Shown in pieces: positions 45,534-54,655 of a DNA stretch of 64,000 nucleotides. The position numbers and the translations under genes were made by a program. The notes under the pieces were generated by a model that searched no databases, was not told where the DNA came from, and saw nothing but the letters and a program-made list of their open reading frames with translations. Each line of letters begins with the position of its first letter. The first letter of the stretch is position 1. The stretch is taken from NCBI RefSeq assembly GCF_002723975.1, contig NZ_BEWO01000002.1, forward strand, positions 62,001 to 126,000. The letters are read 5' to 3'. This DNA is from Gluconobacter japonicus. Lineage in GTDB: Bacteria > Pseudomonadota > Alphaproteobacteria > Acetobacterales > Acetobacteraceae.

Positions 45534-46773
45534 GACGCAGAGCCTCGATCGGGTCAGTCCTTGCGGCTCTCCAGGACGGATACAGTGTAGCCAGCAGCGA
45601 CAACACCAGTGACATGGCAATCACCTCTCCAACCTGCGACCAGACAAGTTTGGCTGGCAGCCGCTCAAGAAAATAGACTTCCGGATTGAAAAGATTGGTT
45701 CCCGTCAAAGACTGGAGCCACTGGCGGATACGCTCAATATTGAGCGCAAACGCGATACCCAGTGCTGACCCTGCCGCGGTTCCAACAATCCCGACAAATG
45801 CACCATTCATCAGGAAGATTCTCATGATCGCGCCGCGGCTTGCACCAAGCGTACGAAGCACAGCGATATCGCGCGTCTTATCCTTCACCATCATGATGAG
45901 GGACGAAATCACATTGAAGGCCGCAACCAGAATGATGAGCGTCAGGATAAGGAACATGACGTTCTGCTCGACCGTGACGGCATCGAGAAAACCATTCGCG
46001 CTCTGCGTCCAGTCCAGAACCCGCAGACGTGGGTCATCAAGGCGCTGCACAATGGCCTGACGTGTAGGCTGGACGTTCGAGGGGTCGTTGGTCGAGACCT
46101 GAATCAAGGAAACGGCATTCCCAAGCATCAGAAATTTCTGTGCAGCAGGAAGCGGTACCAGAACGATGTTTGAATTATAGTCGTTCCAGTTGGCATCGAA
46201 GATCGCGGCCACATGATACGTTTTCACACGCGGCATTGTGCCAAACGGCGTTGCCTGACCATCCGGGGACAGGAGCGTAATGGGGGAGCCGATCGTCAAG
46301 CCAGCACGATCTGCCATCGTCGTCCCGATGGCAACCGCGTCGTCTCCAGTAAAGCGATCAATCGAGCCGGCGATGACACCACTACTCAGAGCACGCCAGT
46401 CCCGAAGATCCTGCTGGGCGACACCCTGAACCTCTGCGCCAGTCGAATACCGACCAGCTTCGACAAGAACGGTTCCCTGCGCCATGGGAATGACTGACTT
46501 CACGCCCGGCACAGAACGAATAGCCTCGACGTCATTCTGATAGGCCTCGATAGGGCGCCCGTAGCCAAACACGGTGAGATCCCCGTGCAAGCCAAGGATA
46601 CGCCCCATCAGATCAGCCTTGAACCCGTTCATCACCGACATGACGATGATGAGCGTGGCCACCCCGAGCGCAATGCCGACCAATGAGAAAACTGCAATGA
46701 TCGAGGCGAAGCGTTCGCCACGACGGGCGCGCAGATAGCGCCCCGCCACCATACGCTCGAAGCGGCCGAACAT
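45526..46773 (-). CDS. lolC: Lipoprotein-releasing ABC transporter permease LolC/E
   Basis: A 415-residue permease with an N-terminal helix ([27 protein letters not shown] in part), a large periplasmic MacB-like domain and three C-terminal helices ending in [20 protein letters not shown]. As in most Alphaproteobacteria a single LolC/E-like permease probably forms a homodimer with LolD. It overlaps proS by one base (TGATG) and lolD by eight, so the three genes are translationally coupled. Confidence 0.93.
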   Translation of the reverse strand: MFGRFERMVAGRYLRARRGERFASIIAVFSLVGIALGVATLIIVMSVMNGFKADLMGRILGLHGDLTVFGYGRPIEAYQNDVEAIRSVPGVKSVIPMAQGTVLVEAGRYSTGAEVQGVAQQDLRDWRALSSGVIAGSIDRFTGDDAVAIGTTMADRAGLTIGSPITLLSPDGQATPFGTMPRVKTYHVAAIFDANWNDYNSNIVLVPLPAAQKFLMLGNAVSLIQVSTNDPSNVQPTRQAIVQRLDDPRLRVLDWTQSANGFLDAVTVEQNVMFLILTLIILVAAFNVISSLIMMVKDKTRDIAVLRTLGASRGAIMRIFLMNGAFVGIVGTAAGSALGIAFALNIERIRQWLQSLTGTNLFNPEVYFLERLPAKLVWSQVGEVIAMSLVLSLLATLYPSWRAARTDPIEALRHE

Positions 46774-48089
46774 CAGGCTGCTCCGATCTTGGCCAGCGCT
46801 TCAGCCACCGGCAGTTCGAACCGCTCGCCGTCTGCACGACGCTTCAGTTCAACCTTGCCTTCCTTGGCACCGCGCGGACCAACGATGATCTGCCAGGGAT
46901 GACCCATCAGATCAGCATCATTGAACTTCACACCTGCACGCTCGGAGCGGTCATCGTACATGAAGTTCTCAGAATCTGTTCCGTAGATCTCTTCGCAGAT
47001 TGCATCGCAGGCTTCGTCGCCCGGGCGCAGATTCAGGATCGCAGCTTTGTATGGCGCGACGGAAGCAGGCCAGATGATCCCAGCCTCGTCATGCGAGGCC
47101 TCGATGATCGCGCCGACCAGTCGGGACACACCGACGCCATAGGAGCCCATATGAGGCGAGAACTTCGCCCCATCGGCGCCGCTGACTTCGATCCCCATGG
47201 ATTCCGTGTATTTGGTGCCGAAGTAGAAGATGTGGCCCACTTCAATGCCACGCCCTTCCCGCTTCCGGTCATCCGGCACTTCTGCCCAGGCAGCCTCATC
47301 ATGCTTCTCATCCGTTGCGGCGTAGTGATCCGTTACGGAAGAGAAGAATGCAGCGAGATCTTCCTCGTTGTCACAGTCCACCGGACGGCCCAGCCAGTCC
47401 TGCTCTTCAAGAGCCGCGTCAAAGAACACGCCGCTTTCACCTGTCGGGGCCAGAACCAGAAACTCATGGCTGAGATCGCCACCGATCGGTCCCGTATCTG
47501 CAACCATTGGCACAGCGCGAACGCCAAGACGCTGGAAAATCCGCAGATAGGACAGCATCATGCGGCGATAGCTGTTAACCGCGCCCTGATAGTCTGCATC
47601 GAAGGAGTAGGCATCCTTCATGAGGAATTCACGACCACGCATCACACCGAAGCGCGGGCGAACCTCATCACGGAACTTCCACTGGATGTGATATAGCGCC
47701 TTCGGAAGCTGCTTGTAGGAACTGACGGACGATCCGAAGATATCCGTGATCATTTCCTCATTGGTCGGCCCATACAGCAGCTCACGGCCATGACGGTCCT
47801 GAATACGGAGCATTTCCGGACCGTAAGCGTCATAACGCCCCGAACGGCGCCACAGATCAGCAGACTGAAGCGTCGGCATCAGGACTTCCTGAGCACCAAT
47901 GGCATCCTGCTCTTCGCGGATGATCTTCTCGATGTTCCGCAGGACGCGCAGACCAGCTGGCAGCCAGGCGTAAATACCGGACGATGTCTGACGAACCAGA
48001 CCTGCACGCAGCATAAGGCGATGAGACGCAATCTGCGCCTCCGCCGGGACTTCCTTCAGCGTCGGCTGAAAGGCTTTACTCAGACGCAT
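46773..48089 (-). CDS. proS: Prolyl-tRNA synthetase
   Basis: A 438-residue class II synthetase of the short alphaproteobacterial type without the INS editing domain of the enteric enzyme. Motif 1 region [18 protein letters not shown], the [10 protein letters not shown] loop, motif 2 [27 protein letters not shown] in part, and a motif 3-like [16 protein letters not shown] are seen. Prolyl-tRNA proofreading would have to be supplied by a separate protein. It lies between rnj and lolC in the conserved cluster. Confidence 0.95.
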   Translation of the reverse strand: MRLSKAFQPTLKEVPAEAQIASHRLMLRAGLVRQTSSGIYAWLPAGLRVLRNIEKIIREEQDAIGAQEVLMPTLQSADLWRRSGRYDAYGPEMLRIQDRHGRELLYGPTNEEMITDIFGSSVSSYKQLPKALYHIQWKFRDEVRPRFGVMRGREFLMKDAYSFDADYQGAVNSYRRMMLSYLRIFQRLGVRAVPMVADTGPIGGDLSHEFLVLAPTGESGVFFDAALEEQDWLGRPVDCDNEEDLAAFFSSVTDHYAATDEKHDEAAWAEVPDDRKREGRGIEVGHIFYFGTKYTESMGIEVSGADGAKFSPHMGSYGVGVSRLVGAIIEASHDEAGIIWPASVAPYKAAILNLRPGDEACDAICEEIYGTDSENFMYDDRSERAGVKFNDADLMGHPWQIIVGPRGAKEGKVELKRRADGERFELPVAEALAKIGAA

Positions 48090-48104
48090 ACTCTATTTCT
48101 TCTC

Positions 48105-49763
48105 TTAGACGCGCAGCAGATGAACATCGACAAGCGGACGCTTCTGAAGCTTGCGCCCCAGAGCACGGCGCAGGGCCGTCTTGGCTGCGTCACGGAATGC
48201 CGTGTCGTCCTGTCGCAGCTCATCCGGGATTTCGTCAATGGAATCAGCGAATTCTTCCTGAATGCGAATGCTTTCCGGATCTTCCGCCTCAAGCAGACCA
48301 GGTGCACTGATCTTGGGCTCGCCAATGACATAGCCTTCGTCATCTACAGCGAAACTCGCAATGACCATGCCGTTAAACAGCATCTTGCGGCGGGCAGCCA
48401 GAACGCCACCCGTCATCGGCAGAAGGCGCCCACCATCCAGTGCCAGACGACCAGTCGGCGCCGTGTCAACAACCCGGACATCACCTGGAGACAGATTCAG
48501 AATGTCACCATCTTCCAGCAGGATCGGCTCAGAACCCATCTCGTGCGCCAGAGCGGCATGAGCCGTCAGATGACGCCATTCACCATGGGTCGGAATGCTG
48601 TATTTCGGGCGGACAATCCCGTACAGCACACGAATGTCATCGCCCGTTGCGTGGCCAGACGTATGGACCTTCGCGTCCTTGTCCGTCAGAACCGTCACGC
48701 CACGACGGGACAAATTGTCCTGCACGGCCATGACAGCCTGCTCATTCCCCGGAATGACGCGTGAGCTGTAAATAACCGTATCGCCTTCGCCGAGCGAAAT
48801 ATTCGGATGCGTATCCGAGGCGATGCGAGACAGCGCAGAACGAGGTTCGCCCTGACTTCCCGTGATGATCATCAGAAGATTATCATCATGGATATCGCGT
48901 GCATCCTGCTCCGTCAGGAACGGCGGCAGATCACTGAAATAGCCGCACTCACGGGCAGCCGTTTCAAGATTACGCAGGGATCGCCCCACGATCATGACCG
49001 CACGACCGGCGGACATGGCAGCCTTCGCAATACTCTCAACGCGCGCCACGTTACTGGCAAAGCACGTCACGGCAACGCGGCCATGAAGGCTCGTAATCAG
49101 ATCCGTCAGGCCCTTGCGAACATCAGCCTCAGACTCTGAACGCCCTTCCTTCATGACGTTGGTGCTGTCACCCACCATCGCCAGAACGCCCTCGTCTCCA
49201 AGGCGACCGAATTCTTCAAGATCCGTCTTAGGGCCGACCAGCGGGTTCTCGTCGAGCTTCCAGTCGCCCGTATGGACAATGAGACCATGCGGCGTACGAA
49301 GCGCAACAGCCTGCGCTTCAGCCACAGAGTGGGTGACAGCGACAAACTGAAGATCGAAAGGTCCGACGTGAAACCGCGAGCTTGGCATCACGACATGGAT
49401 CTTTACCTGATTGACCAGATGAGCCTCATGCAGCTTCCGACGCAGAACAGCCGCAGCAAACGGGGTCGCATAAACCGGGCAACGCAGATACGGCCACAGA
49501 TGTGCAACAGCACCAAGGTGATCTTCGTGCGCATGGGTAATCACGAGGCCGCAGAGGTCTTTTGCTCGATCCGCAATAAATGTCGGGTCCGGCATCAGGA
49601 CTTCGGCTTCAGGCGTATCATTGCCCGAAAAGCCAATGCCACAGTCGATGGCGAGCCAGGTTTCCTTGTTGTTTTTCGTGAGACGATAAAGATTGAAATT
49701 CATGCCGATTTCGCCCGTCCCACCCAGAGGCAGGAAGGACAAACCGTCAGATGTATCCGTCAT
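48105..49763 (-). CDS. rnj: Ribonuclease J
   Basis: A 552-residue RNase J, a metallo-beta-lactamase/beta-CASP ribonuclease with 5'-3' exo and endo activity. The zinc ligands HAHEDH are at residues 77-82, with HTGDWKLDENP and GDSTN further on, the beta-CASP HTSGHATGDD region around 375, and a C-terminal dimerisation domain. It probably works beside RNase E in mRNA and rRNA processing. It follows coaX after 51 bases and precedes proS. Confidence 0.94.
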   Translation of the reverse strand: MTDTSDGLSFLPLGGTGEIGMNFNLYRLTKNNKETWLAIDCGIGFSGNDTPEAEVLMPDPTFIADRAKDLCGLVITHAHEDHLGAVAHLWPYLRCPVYATPFAAAVLRRKLHEAHLVNQVKIHVVMPSSRFHVGPFDLQFVAVTHSVAEAQAVALRTPHGLIVHTGDWKLDENPLVGPKTDLEEFGRLGDEGVLAMVGDSTNVMKEGRSESEADVRKGLTDLITSLHGRVAVTCFASNVARVESIAKAAMSAGRAVMIVGRSLRNLETAARECGYFSDLPPFLTEQDARDIHDDNLLMIITGSQGEPRSALSRIASDTHPNISLGEGDTVIYSSRVIPGNEQAVMAVQDNLSRRGVTVLTDKDAKVHTSGHATGDDIRVLYGIVRPKYSIPTHGEWRHLTAHAALAHEMGSEPILLEDGDILNLSPGDVRVVDTAPTGRLALDGGRLLPMTGGVLAARRKMLFNGMVIASFAVDDEGYVIGEPKISAPGLLEAEDPESIRIQEEFADSIDEIPDELRQDDTAFRDAAKTALRRALGRKLQKRPLVDVHLLRV

Positions 49764-49814
49764 AGTTGTTCCTTACATTTGTTAACATCATCAGTGATAT
49801 TCATTGCCGAAAGC

Positions 49815-50612
49815 CTACATGCCTTCAGGGGAATGGGTGTGCTGAGCCATCGCATTACGATCAGCCAGAAGACGGAGGCCATCCAGGGTCAGATCAGGGG
49901 CCATCACGTCAAACAGGTTGGTGCCCTCTGAAAACAGAGGCGCGAGACCACCTGTTGCAATAATCTTGGGGCGACCGCCCATTTCTTCGGAAATTCTTCC
50001 TACGATCCCTTCAACCAGGCCAACATAGCCCCAGAAGAGTCCGGAACGCATGGCAACGCTTGTGCTTCGGCCAATCGCGTTCAGAGGACGCCCGATGCTC
50101 ATACGTGGCAAACGGGCAGCAGCTCTGTGCAAAGCGTCGATGGAAAGATTAACGCCCGGAGCAATCGCTCCACCGCAGTACTGGCCATGTTCATTCACGA
50201 CATCAAACGTCGTTGCCGTGCCAAAATCAACAACAATGAGAGGGCCGCCATAAAAGTGCTGGGCTGCAAGACCGTTCAAACGGCGGTCTGCTCCAAGTTC
50301 GGAAGGATTATCAACCAGCGCTTCAATGCCCCACTCCAGACCTGCATTGGCTACAAGCGGCTCAACATCCAGCCACTGCCTGCAGAAACGACGTAAATCG
50401 TAAAGCGCCGCAGGAACAACCGTTCCGATGATAGCACGTGTGATGGAGCCAGCATTCAGCCCAATGCGATCAAACAGGCCCAGAAGCCAGACAGCGTATT
50501 CGTCAGCAGTACGGGAGTCGCTCGTGGACATGCGCCATTGACCGACCCACGACGATCCATCGTGAACTGCAAACACAACATTCGTGTTGCCAGCATCAAT
50601 GACGAGAAGCAC
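49815..50612 (-). CDS. coaX: Type III pantothenate kinase
   Basis: A 265-residue CoaX, the first enzyme of coenzyme A synthesis. The ATP-binding start [10 protein letters not shown] (residues 2-11), [21 protein letters not shown] and the TGGLAPLF segment are typical. It starts with GTG at 50612, sixteen bases after the birA stop. Unlike type I enzymes it is not inhibited by CoA. Confidence 0.94.
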   Translation of the reverse strand: MLLVIDAGNTNVVFAVHDGSSWVGQWRMSTSDSRTADEYAVWLLGLFDRIGLNAGSITRAIIGTVVPAALYDLRRFCRQWLDVEPLVANAGLEWGIEALVDNPSELGADRRLNGLAAQHFYGGPLIVVDFGTATTFDVVNEHGQYCGGAIAPGVNLSIDALHRAAARLPRMSIGRPLNAIGRSTSVAMRSGLFWGYVGLVEGIVGRISEEMGGRPKIIATGGLAPLFSEGTNLFDVMAPDLTLDGLRLLADRNAMAQHTHSPEGM

Positions 50613-50628
50613 GTTTCAATCCGGTCCT

Positions 50629-51351
50629 TCAGTCCAGCAAGATATCGCCGGTTACAACCGGTATGATTTCACCACTTGGAAGCGCAAGAAGCAGACGTCC
50701 CTGCTCGTCCAATCCTGAAAATGAACCTGATATATATGTTTCACGGCGCTGAACCGCAAGATGACGTCCGACAGGATGCGCACGGTCAAGCCACGCTTCC
50801 CGAATTGGAGCAAATCCTGCAGCTTCCCAGACACCGACCCAATGATCCATCTGCAAGGTCAGGTTACGACCAAAAACCACGGGATCAGGGGGCGCAGCCA
50901 CTTCGGACAACGCGGACAATTTGCGGCCCTCAATTTCGGGAGCTTGCCGGAGATTAGCTCCAATGCCAACGACGATCCATTTGTGATCTGCACGTCCCCC
51001 TGCTTCGATCAGAACGCCTGCCATCTTGCGTTCAGAGAGCAGAAGATCATTCGGCCATTTCAACATGAAATCAGCTTCACCCGTACTGAACTGCCGCGCA
51101 GTCTCGTAGAGGCTCAGAGCCGTCAGAAAAGGAATAGCAGCCAGAAAATCTGTTGCATTCACAGGTCGGAAAAGAAGAGATATTGCCAGATTACCGCCAG
51201 GATCGACCCAGCTTCTACCACGAGTTCCGCGCCCAGAGGTTTGGGCAAAAGCTTGAATGGCGAGCTTTTCTTGCGCTCCAGCCTCAGCTTTTTCTTTACA
51301 GAGATCGGAAGTCGATCCCAACGTCTCATACAATTCGAAACGCCAGGCCAT
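50629..51351 (-). CDS. birA: Biotin--[acetyl-CoA-carboxylase] ligase
   Basis: A 240-residue monofunctional biotin protein ligase without the N-terminal DNA-binding domain of enteric BirA. The STSDLCKE start, the GRGTRGRSW biotinyl-AMP loop, the LKWPNDLLL lysine motif and a C-terminal SH3-like barrel are visible. It begins 20 bases after the 3' end of tRNA-Val, leaving no room for its own promoter, so it is probably transcribed with the tRNA. In many Alphaproteobacteria nuoN precedes birA. Confidence 0.94.
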   Translation of the reverse strand: MAWRFELYETLGSTSDLCKEKAEAGAQEKLAIQAFAQTSGRGTRGRSWVDPGGNLAISLLFRPVNATDFLAAIPFLTALSLYETARQFSTGEADFMLKWPNDLLLSERKMAGVLIEAGGRADHKWIVVGIGANLRQAPEIEGRKLSALSEVAAPPDPVVFGRNLTLQMDHWVGVWEAAGFAPIREAWLDRAHPVGRHLAVQRRETYISGSFSGLDEQGRLLLALPSGEIIPVVTGDILLD

Positions 51352-51371
51352 ATGTACAGTCAGTCTTCATG

Positions 51372-51446
51372 TGGTGGGCGATGACAGGATTGAACTGCCG
51401 ACCCTCTCGGTGTAAACGAGACGCTCTACCGCTGAGCTAATCGCCC
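51372..51446 (-). tRNA. tRNA-Val (anticodon UAC)
   Basis: A 75-base tRNA with encoded CCA. The acceptor stem GGGCGAT pairs with ATCGCCC, the anticodon arm has a TCTCG/CGAGA stem around a TTTACAC loop (anticodon TAC), and the T arm contains GTTCAATCC. It lies between hup and birA on the same strand. Confidence 0.95.
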
Positions 51447-51463
51447 TCAGAAAACACGTGGCC

Positions 51464-51491
51464 TATATACACGGTTCTGAGCGCCCGTAAA
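51464..51491 (-). promoter_or_regulatory. Candidate promoter of tRNA-Val and the birA cluster
   Basis: On the minus strand TTTACG (51486-51491) and TATATA (51464-51469) with 16-base spacing, placing the start about ten bases before the tRNA. Since birA follows the tRNA by 20 bases with no terminator, this promoter may serve birA and later genes. Confidence 0.5.
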
Positions 51492-51504
51492 GACACCCAG
51501 AACC

Positions 51505-51529
51505 ATAAAAGCGAATTTTTATTCGCTTA
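51505..51529 (-). terminator. Terminator of hup overlapping its stop codon
   Basis: An 8-bp stem (51509-51516 with 51521-51528, loop AAAA on the transcript) begins inside the last codons of hup and includes its TAA in the loop region; the transcript continues TTTTATGG, a short U-tract. It separates hup from tRNA-Val. Confidence 0.65.
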
Positions 51530-51806
51530 CGGCGTCCTTAAGACCCTTGCCCGGCTTGAAACGGACAGAGGTGGATGCCGGAATGTCGATCTCTTCGCCC
51601 GTGCGCGGGTTGCGGCCCTTGGCAGCCTTACGCGTAGCGGTCACGAAGCTACCGAAGCCCACGAGACGGACTTCCTGCTTCTTGGCGAGCGTCTTCTCGA
51701 TCGTGCTGAACACCGCATCGACAACTTCGCTGGCCTTTGCCTTCGGAAGATCGGCGGCGTCTGCAACGGCGGCGATCAGTTCCTGCTTGTTGAGGGGCTT
51801 CTCCAT
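51519..51806 (-). CDS. hup: HU-family DNA-binding protein
   Basis: A 95-residue HU. Typical blocks are LNKQELIAAVADAADLPKAKA, EVRLVGFGSF and the DNA-binding arm RKAAKGRNPRTGEEIDIPAS with the conserved proline, ending VRFKPGKGLKDAV. It is an abundant nucleoid protein. The ATG at 51806 fits the family length. Its leader carries an 11-bp hairpin (51829-51869) downstream of a good promoter. The lon-hup order is conserved in Alphaproteobacteria. Confidence 0.95.
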   Translation of the reverse strand: MEKPLNKQELIAAVADAADLPKAKASEVVDAVFSTIEKTLAKKQEVRLVGFGSFVTATRKAAKGRNPRTGEEIDIPASTSVRFKPGKGLKDAVSE

Positions 51807-51828
51807 GATGTGCCTTTCTGGTGTTAGA

Positions 51829-51869
51829 GCACCCGAGCCATCCTCCGAAGAGTCTTGCGGCTCAGGTGC
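51829..51869 (-). promoter_or_regulatory. Stable hairpin in the hup leader
   Basis: Positions 51829-51839 and 51859-51869 form an 11-bp stem with a single G-U pair; the enclosed 19 bases can form a CTC/GAG mini-stem closed by a TTCG tetraloop. It lies about 20 bases before the hup start and is not followed by a T-run, so it is likely a stability or translation element. Confidence 0.5.
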
Positions 51870-51887
51870 TTGTTCGATCTGCGGCCG

Positions 51888-51916
51888 CACTATGAAGCGC
51901 TTTTTGGCCGCGTCAA
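51888..51916 (-). promoter_or_regulatory. Candidate promoter of hup
   Basis: On the minus strand TTGACG (51911-51916) and ATAGTG (51888-51893) with 17-base spacing, just after the lon stop codon. Confidence 0.5.
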
Positions 51917-51944
51917 CTGTAAGAATCGCAGAAGGACCCAACCG

Positions 51945-54497
51945 TTAGTGTGGAAGTGCCGCCGGAGAGGCTTTCTCGCCAGCAATTCCACCTATTGGGT
52001 CCACACTTTCATCCCATTCAATTGCCTCAGGCATGCGCGTGAGGGCAATTTTCAGAACCTCATCGACATGGGCGACTGGAATGATCTTGAGCGCATGACG
52101 GACATTTTCAGGAACCTCTGCAAGATCCTTTTCATTGTCCTTCGGAATGAGAACCGTCTTGATTCCAGCTCGCAATGCAGCCAGCAGCTTCTCTTTCAGG
52201 CCGCCAATCTCCAGCACACGCCCACGAAGCGTAATTTCGCCCGTCATCGCAACATCCCGGCGAATGGGGATCTGCGTCATGATGCTGACGAGAGACGTTG
52301 CAAGCGCAATACCCGCGGACGGACCATCCTTCGGGGTTGCTCCCTCCGGAAGATGAACGTGAATATCCCGCTTTTCAAAGAGCGGCGGCCGGATACCGAA
52401 ATCCTGTGCCCGTGAGCGGACATAAGACAGGGCTGCTGCAATGCTTTCCTGCATCACATCACCCAGTTTACCCGTCTGCTTCACCTGCCCCTTACCGGGA
52501 ACCATAACGCTTTCGATGGTCAGGATCTCACCGCCAACCTGTGTCCAGGCCAAGCCGGTTACGACACCAACCATATCCTCCGTCTCGGTTTCTCCGTGAC
52601 GGAAACGACGCACGCCTGCGTATTTACCAAGATTCTCTGGTGTGATTTCAACGTGCGTTACGCCAGTCGTGATGATTTCCTTCACAACCTTACGGGCCAG
52701 ACGAGCAATTTCGCGCTCGAGATTTCTGACCCCTGCCTCACGAGTATAAGACCGGATCAACTCAAGAAGCGTCTCGTCAGAAACAGTCCACTCATCAGGC
52801 TTGAGATTATGAGCCTCCGCCTGCTTGGAGAGCAGATGTCGACGCGCAATCTGTACCTTCTCGTCTTCCGTGTAGCCCGAGAGATTGATGATCTCCATGC
52901 GGTCCAGAAGTGGCTGCGGCATATTGAGGCTGTTGGCCGTTGTCACGAACATGACGTCTGAAAGATCGTAATCAACCTCCAGATAATGATCGGCGAAGGT
53001 GGAGTTCTGCTCCGGATCCAGCACTTCAAGAAGCGCGGAAGACGGATCACCTCTCCAGTCAGCCCCCAGCTTGTCGATCTCATCCAGCAGGAACAACGGA
53101 TTGGACGTCTTCGCCTTTTTCATGCCCTGAATGATTTTCCCAGGCATGGAACCGATATATGTCCGGCGATGACCGCGGATTTCCGATTCGTCACGCACAC
53201 CACCAAGGGACATACGAACGTACTGACGGCCCGTTGCCTTGGCGATCGAGCGTGCCAGAGACGTTTTACCGACACCCGGCGGCCCAACGAGGCACAGGAT
53301 TGGTCCCTTGATCTTCTGGGAACGCGTCTGCACGGCAAGATATTCAAGGATGCGCTCCTTGACCTTCTCAAGACCGTAATGTTCGGCTTCAAGCACACCT
53401 TCAGCGTGCGTGAACTCCTTGGTGATCTTGGAGCGCTTTTTCCACGGAATACCCAGCAGCCAGTCCAGATAATTCCGGACGACTGTGCTCTCTGCGGACA
53501 TCGGGCTCATACCGCGCAGCTTCTTCAGCTCGGCATGGGCCTTTTCCTTGGCTTCACGGCTCAGACGGGTCTTGTTGATCTTCTCTTCAAGCTCGGCAAG
53601 TTCATCCTTGCCGTCTTCGCCTTCTCCAAGTTCCTTCTGGATCGCCTTGAGCTGCTCGTTGAGATAATACTCACGCTGCGTCTTCTCCATCTGCCGCTTC
53701 ACACGGTTTCGGATGCGCTTCTCAACCTGCAGAACCCCGATTTCCGTCTCGATATGAGCAAACACGCGCTCGAGACGCTGCTCGGCGGAAGGCATCTCAA
53801 GAATTTCCTGCTTTTCAGAAATCTTGAGATTCAGATGGCTCGCAATCGTATCCGCAAGCTTGGAGAGATCATCGATCTGATTGATCGAGACCATGACCTC
53901 AGGCGGGATCTTCTTATTGAGCTTTATATATTGCTCGAACTGGGAAACCGTCGAGCGCCCAAGTGCTTCGAGATCACTGCCTGGCGTCGCGGAGAGCGGC
54001 GCATCTGCAATTTCTTCAACCTCGGCCTCGAAATGCCCGTCCACGTCAAACAGTCGCGTGATGTGAACCCGGCGCGTGCCTTCAACGAGAACCTTTACTG
54101 TTCCATCTGGCAGCTTGAGAAGCTGCAGAATGGTGGAGACCGTCCCGTAGCGATAGATATCGTCCACAGATGGATCATCCTGCGAGACGTCTTTCTGCGC
54201 GACAAGAAGGATCTGTTTGCTGTCCCGCGTAACTGCCTCAAGAGCCTTTACAGATTTCTCACGGCCAACGAAGAGCGGAACAATCATATGCGGGAAAACG
54301 ACAATGTTCCGCAGCGGAAGAACCGCCATGACATCGTGACGAGCAGCCGGAGCGGCCTCCGTCACAACTTCTGCAGGCACAGCTTCTTTGGGAGCTTTTG
54401 TCGCACGAGGTCTGCGGACGGTCTTTTTTTCAACGACCGCAGCATCGTCCACTTTTTTTGTGCGGCGACGCGTCTTGGGTTTTGTATCGTCAGTCAT
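51945..54497 (-). CDS. lon: Lon protease
   Basis: An 850-residue Lon (LonA). An unusual basic/acidic N-terminal extension of about 55 residues (KTRRRTKKVDD, RRPRATKAPKE) precedes the substrate-binding LAN domain (VLPLRNIVVFPHMIVPL), a coiled coil, the AAA+ module with Walker A GPPGVGKT, and the protease domain with the catalytic Ser in DGPSAG (about residue 725) and Lys in LRAGIKTVLIPK. It degrades misfolded and regulatory proteins. It sits between clpX and hup, with a terminator upstream. Confidence 0.97.
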   Translation of the reverse strand: MTDDTKPKTRRRTKKVDDAAVVEKKTVRRPRATKAPKEAVPAEVVTEAAPAARHDVMAVLPLRNIVVFPHMIVPLFVGREKSVKALEAVTRDSKQILLVAQKDVSQDDPSVDDIYRYGTVSTILQLLKLPDGTVKVLVEGTRRVHITRLFDVDGHFEAEVEEIADAPLSATPGSDLEALGRSTVSQFEQYIKLNKKIPPEVMVSINQIDDLSKLADTIASHLNLKISEKQEILEMPSAEQRLERVFAHIETEIGVLQVEKRIRNRVKRQMEKTQREYYLNEQLKAIQKELGEGEDGKDELAELEEKINKTRLSREAKEKAHAELKKLRGMSPMSAESTVVRNYLDWLLGIPWKKRSKITKEFTHAEGVLEAEHYGLEKVKERILEYLAVQTRSQKIKGPILCLVGPPGVGKTSLARSIAKATGRQYVRMSLGGVRDESEIRGHRRTYIGSMPGKIIQGMKKAKTSNPLFLLDEIDKLGADWRGDPSSALLEVLDPEQNSTFADHYLEVDYDLSDVMFVTTANSLNMPQPLLDRMEIINLSGYTEDEKVQIARRHLLSKQAEAHNLKPDEWTVSDETLLELIRSYTREAGVRNLEREIARLARKVVKEIITTGVTHVEITPENLGKYAGVRRFRHGETETEDMVGVVTGLAWTQVGGEILTIESVMVPGKGQVKQTGKLGDVMQESIAAALSYVRSRAQDFGIRPPLFEKRDIHVHLPEGATPKDGPSAGIALATSLVSIMTQIPIRRDVAMTGEITLRGRVLEIGGLKEKLLAALRAGIKTVLIPKDNEKDLAEVPENVRHALKIIPVAHVDEVLKIALTRMPEAIEWDESVDPIGGIAGEKASPAALPH

Positions 54498-54613
54498 TCA
54501 CTTGATCTCCGTAGGGACGATCTTACGGCCCCCGCCCGCCTGGCAGCGCGAGCACCGTAATGTCTCTTCATGCAGAAAAGGCACGAATTCAGACAGCGTC
54601 TGTCTTCAATGTT

Positions 54614-54648
54614 GTGACAAAAAGGCCGACTGACAAGACGGCCTTTTC
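54614..54648 (-). terminator. Intrinsic terminator of clpX
   Basis: An 8-bp stem AAAGGCCG/CGGCCTTT (54621-54628 with 54639-54646) with a ten-base loop, followed on the minus strand by TTGTC. It lies ten bases after the clpX stop. The remaining 110 bases before lon hold no ORF I can support and presumably carry its promoter. Confidence 0.75.
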
Positions 54649-54655
54649 GACATCA

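Noticed and set aside
52986-54560. 524-codon open frame on the plus strand opposite lon
   Set aside because: Antisense shadow of lon with no recognisable motif.
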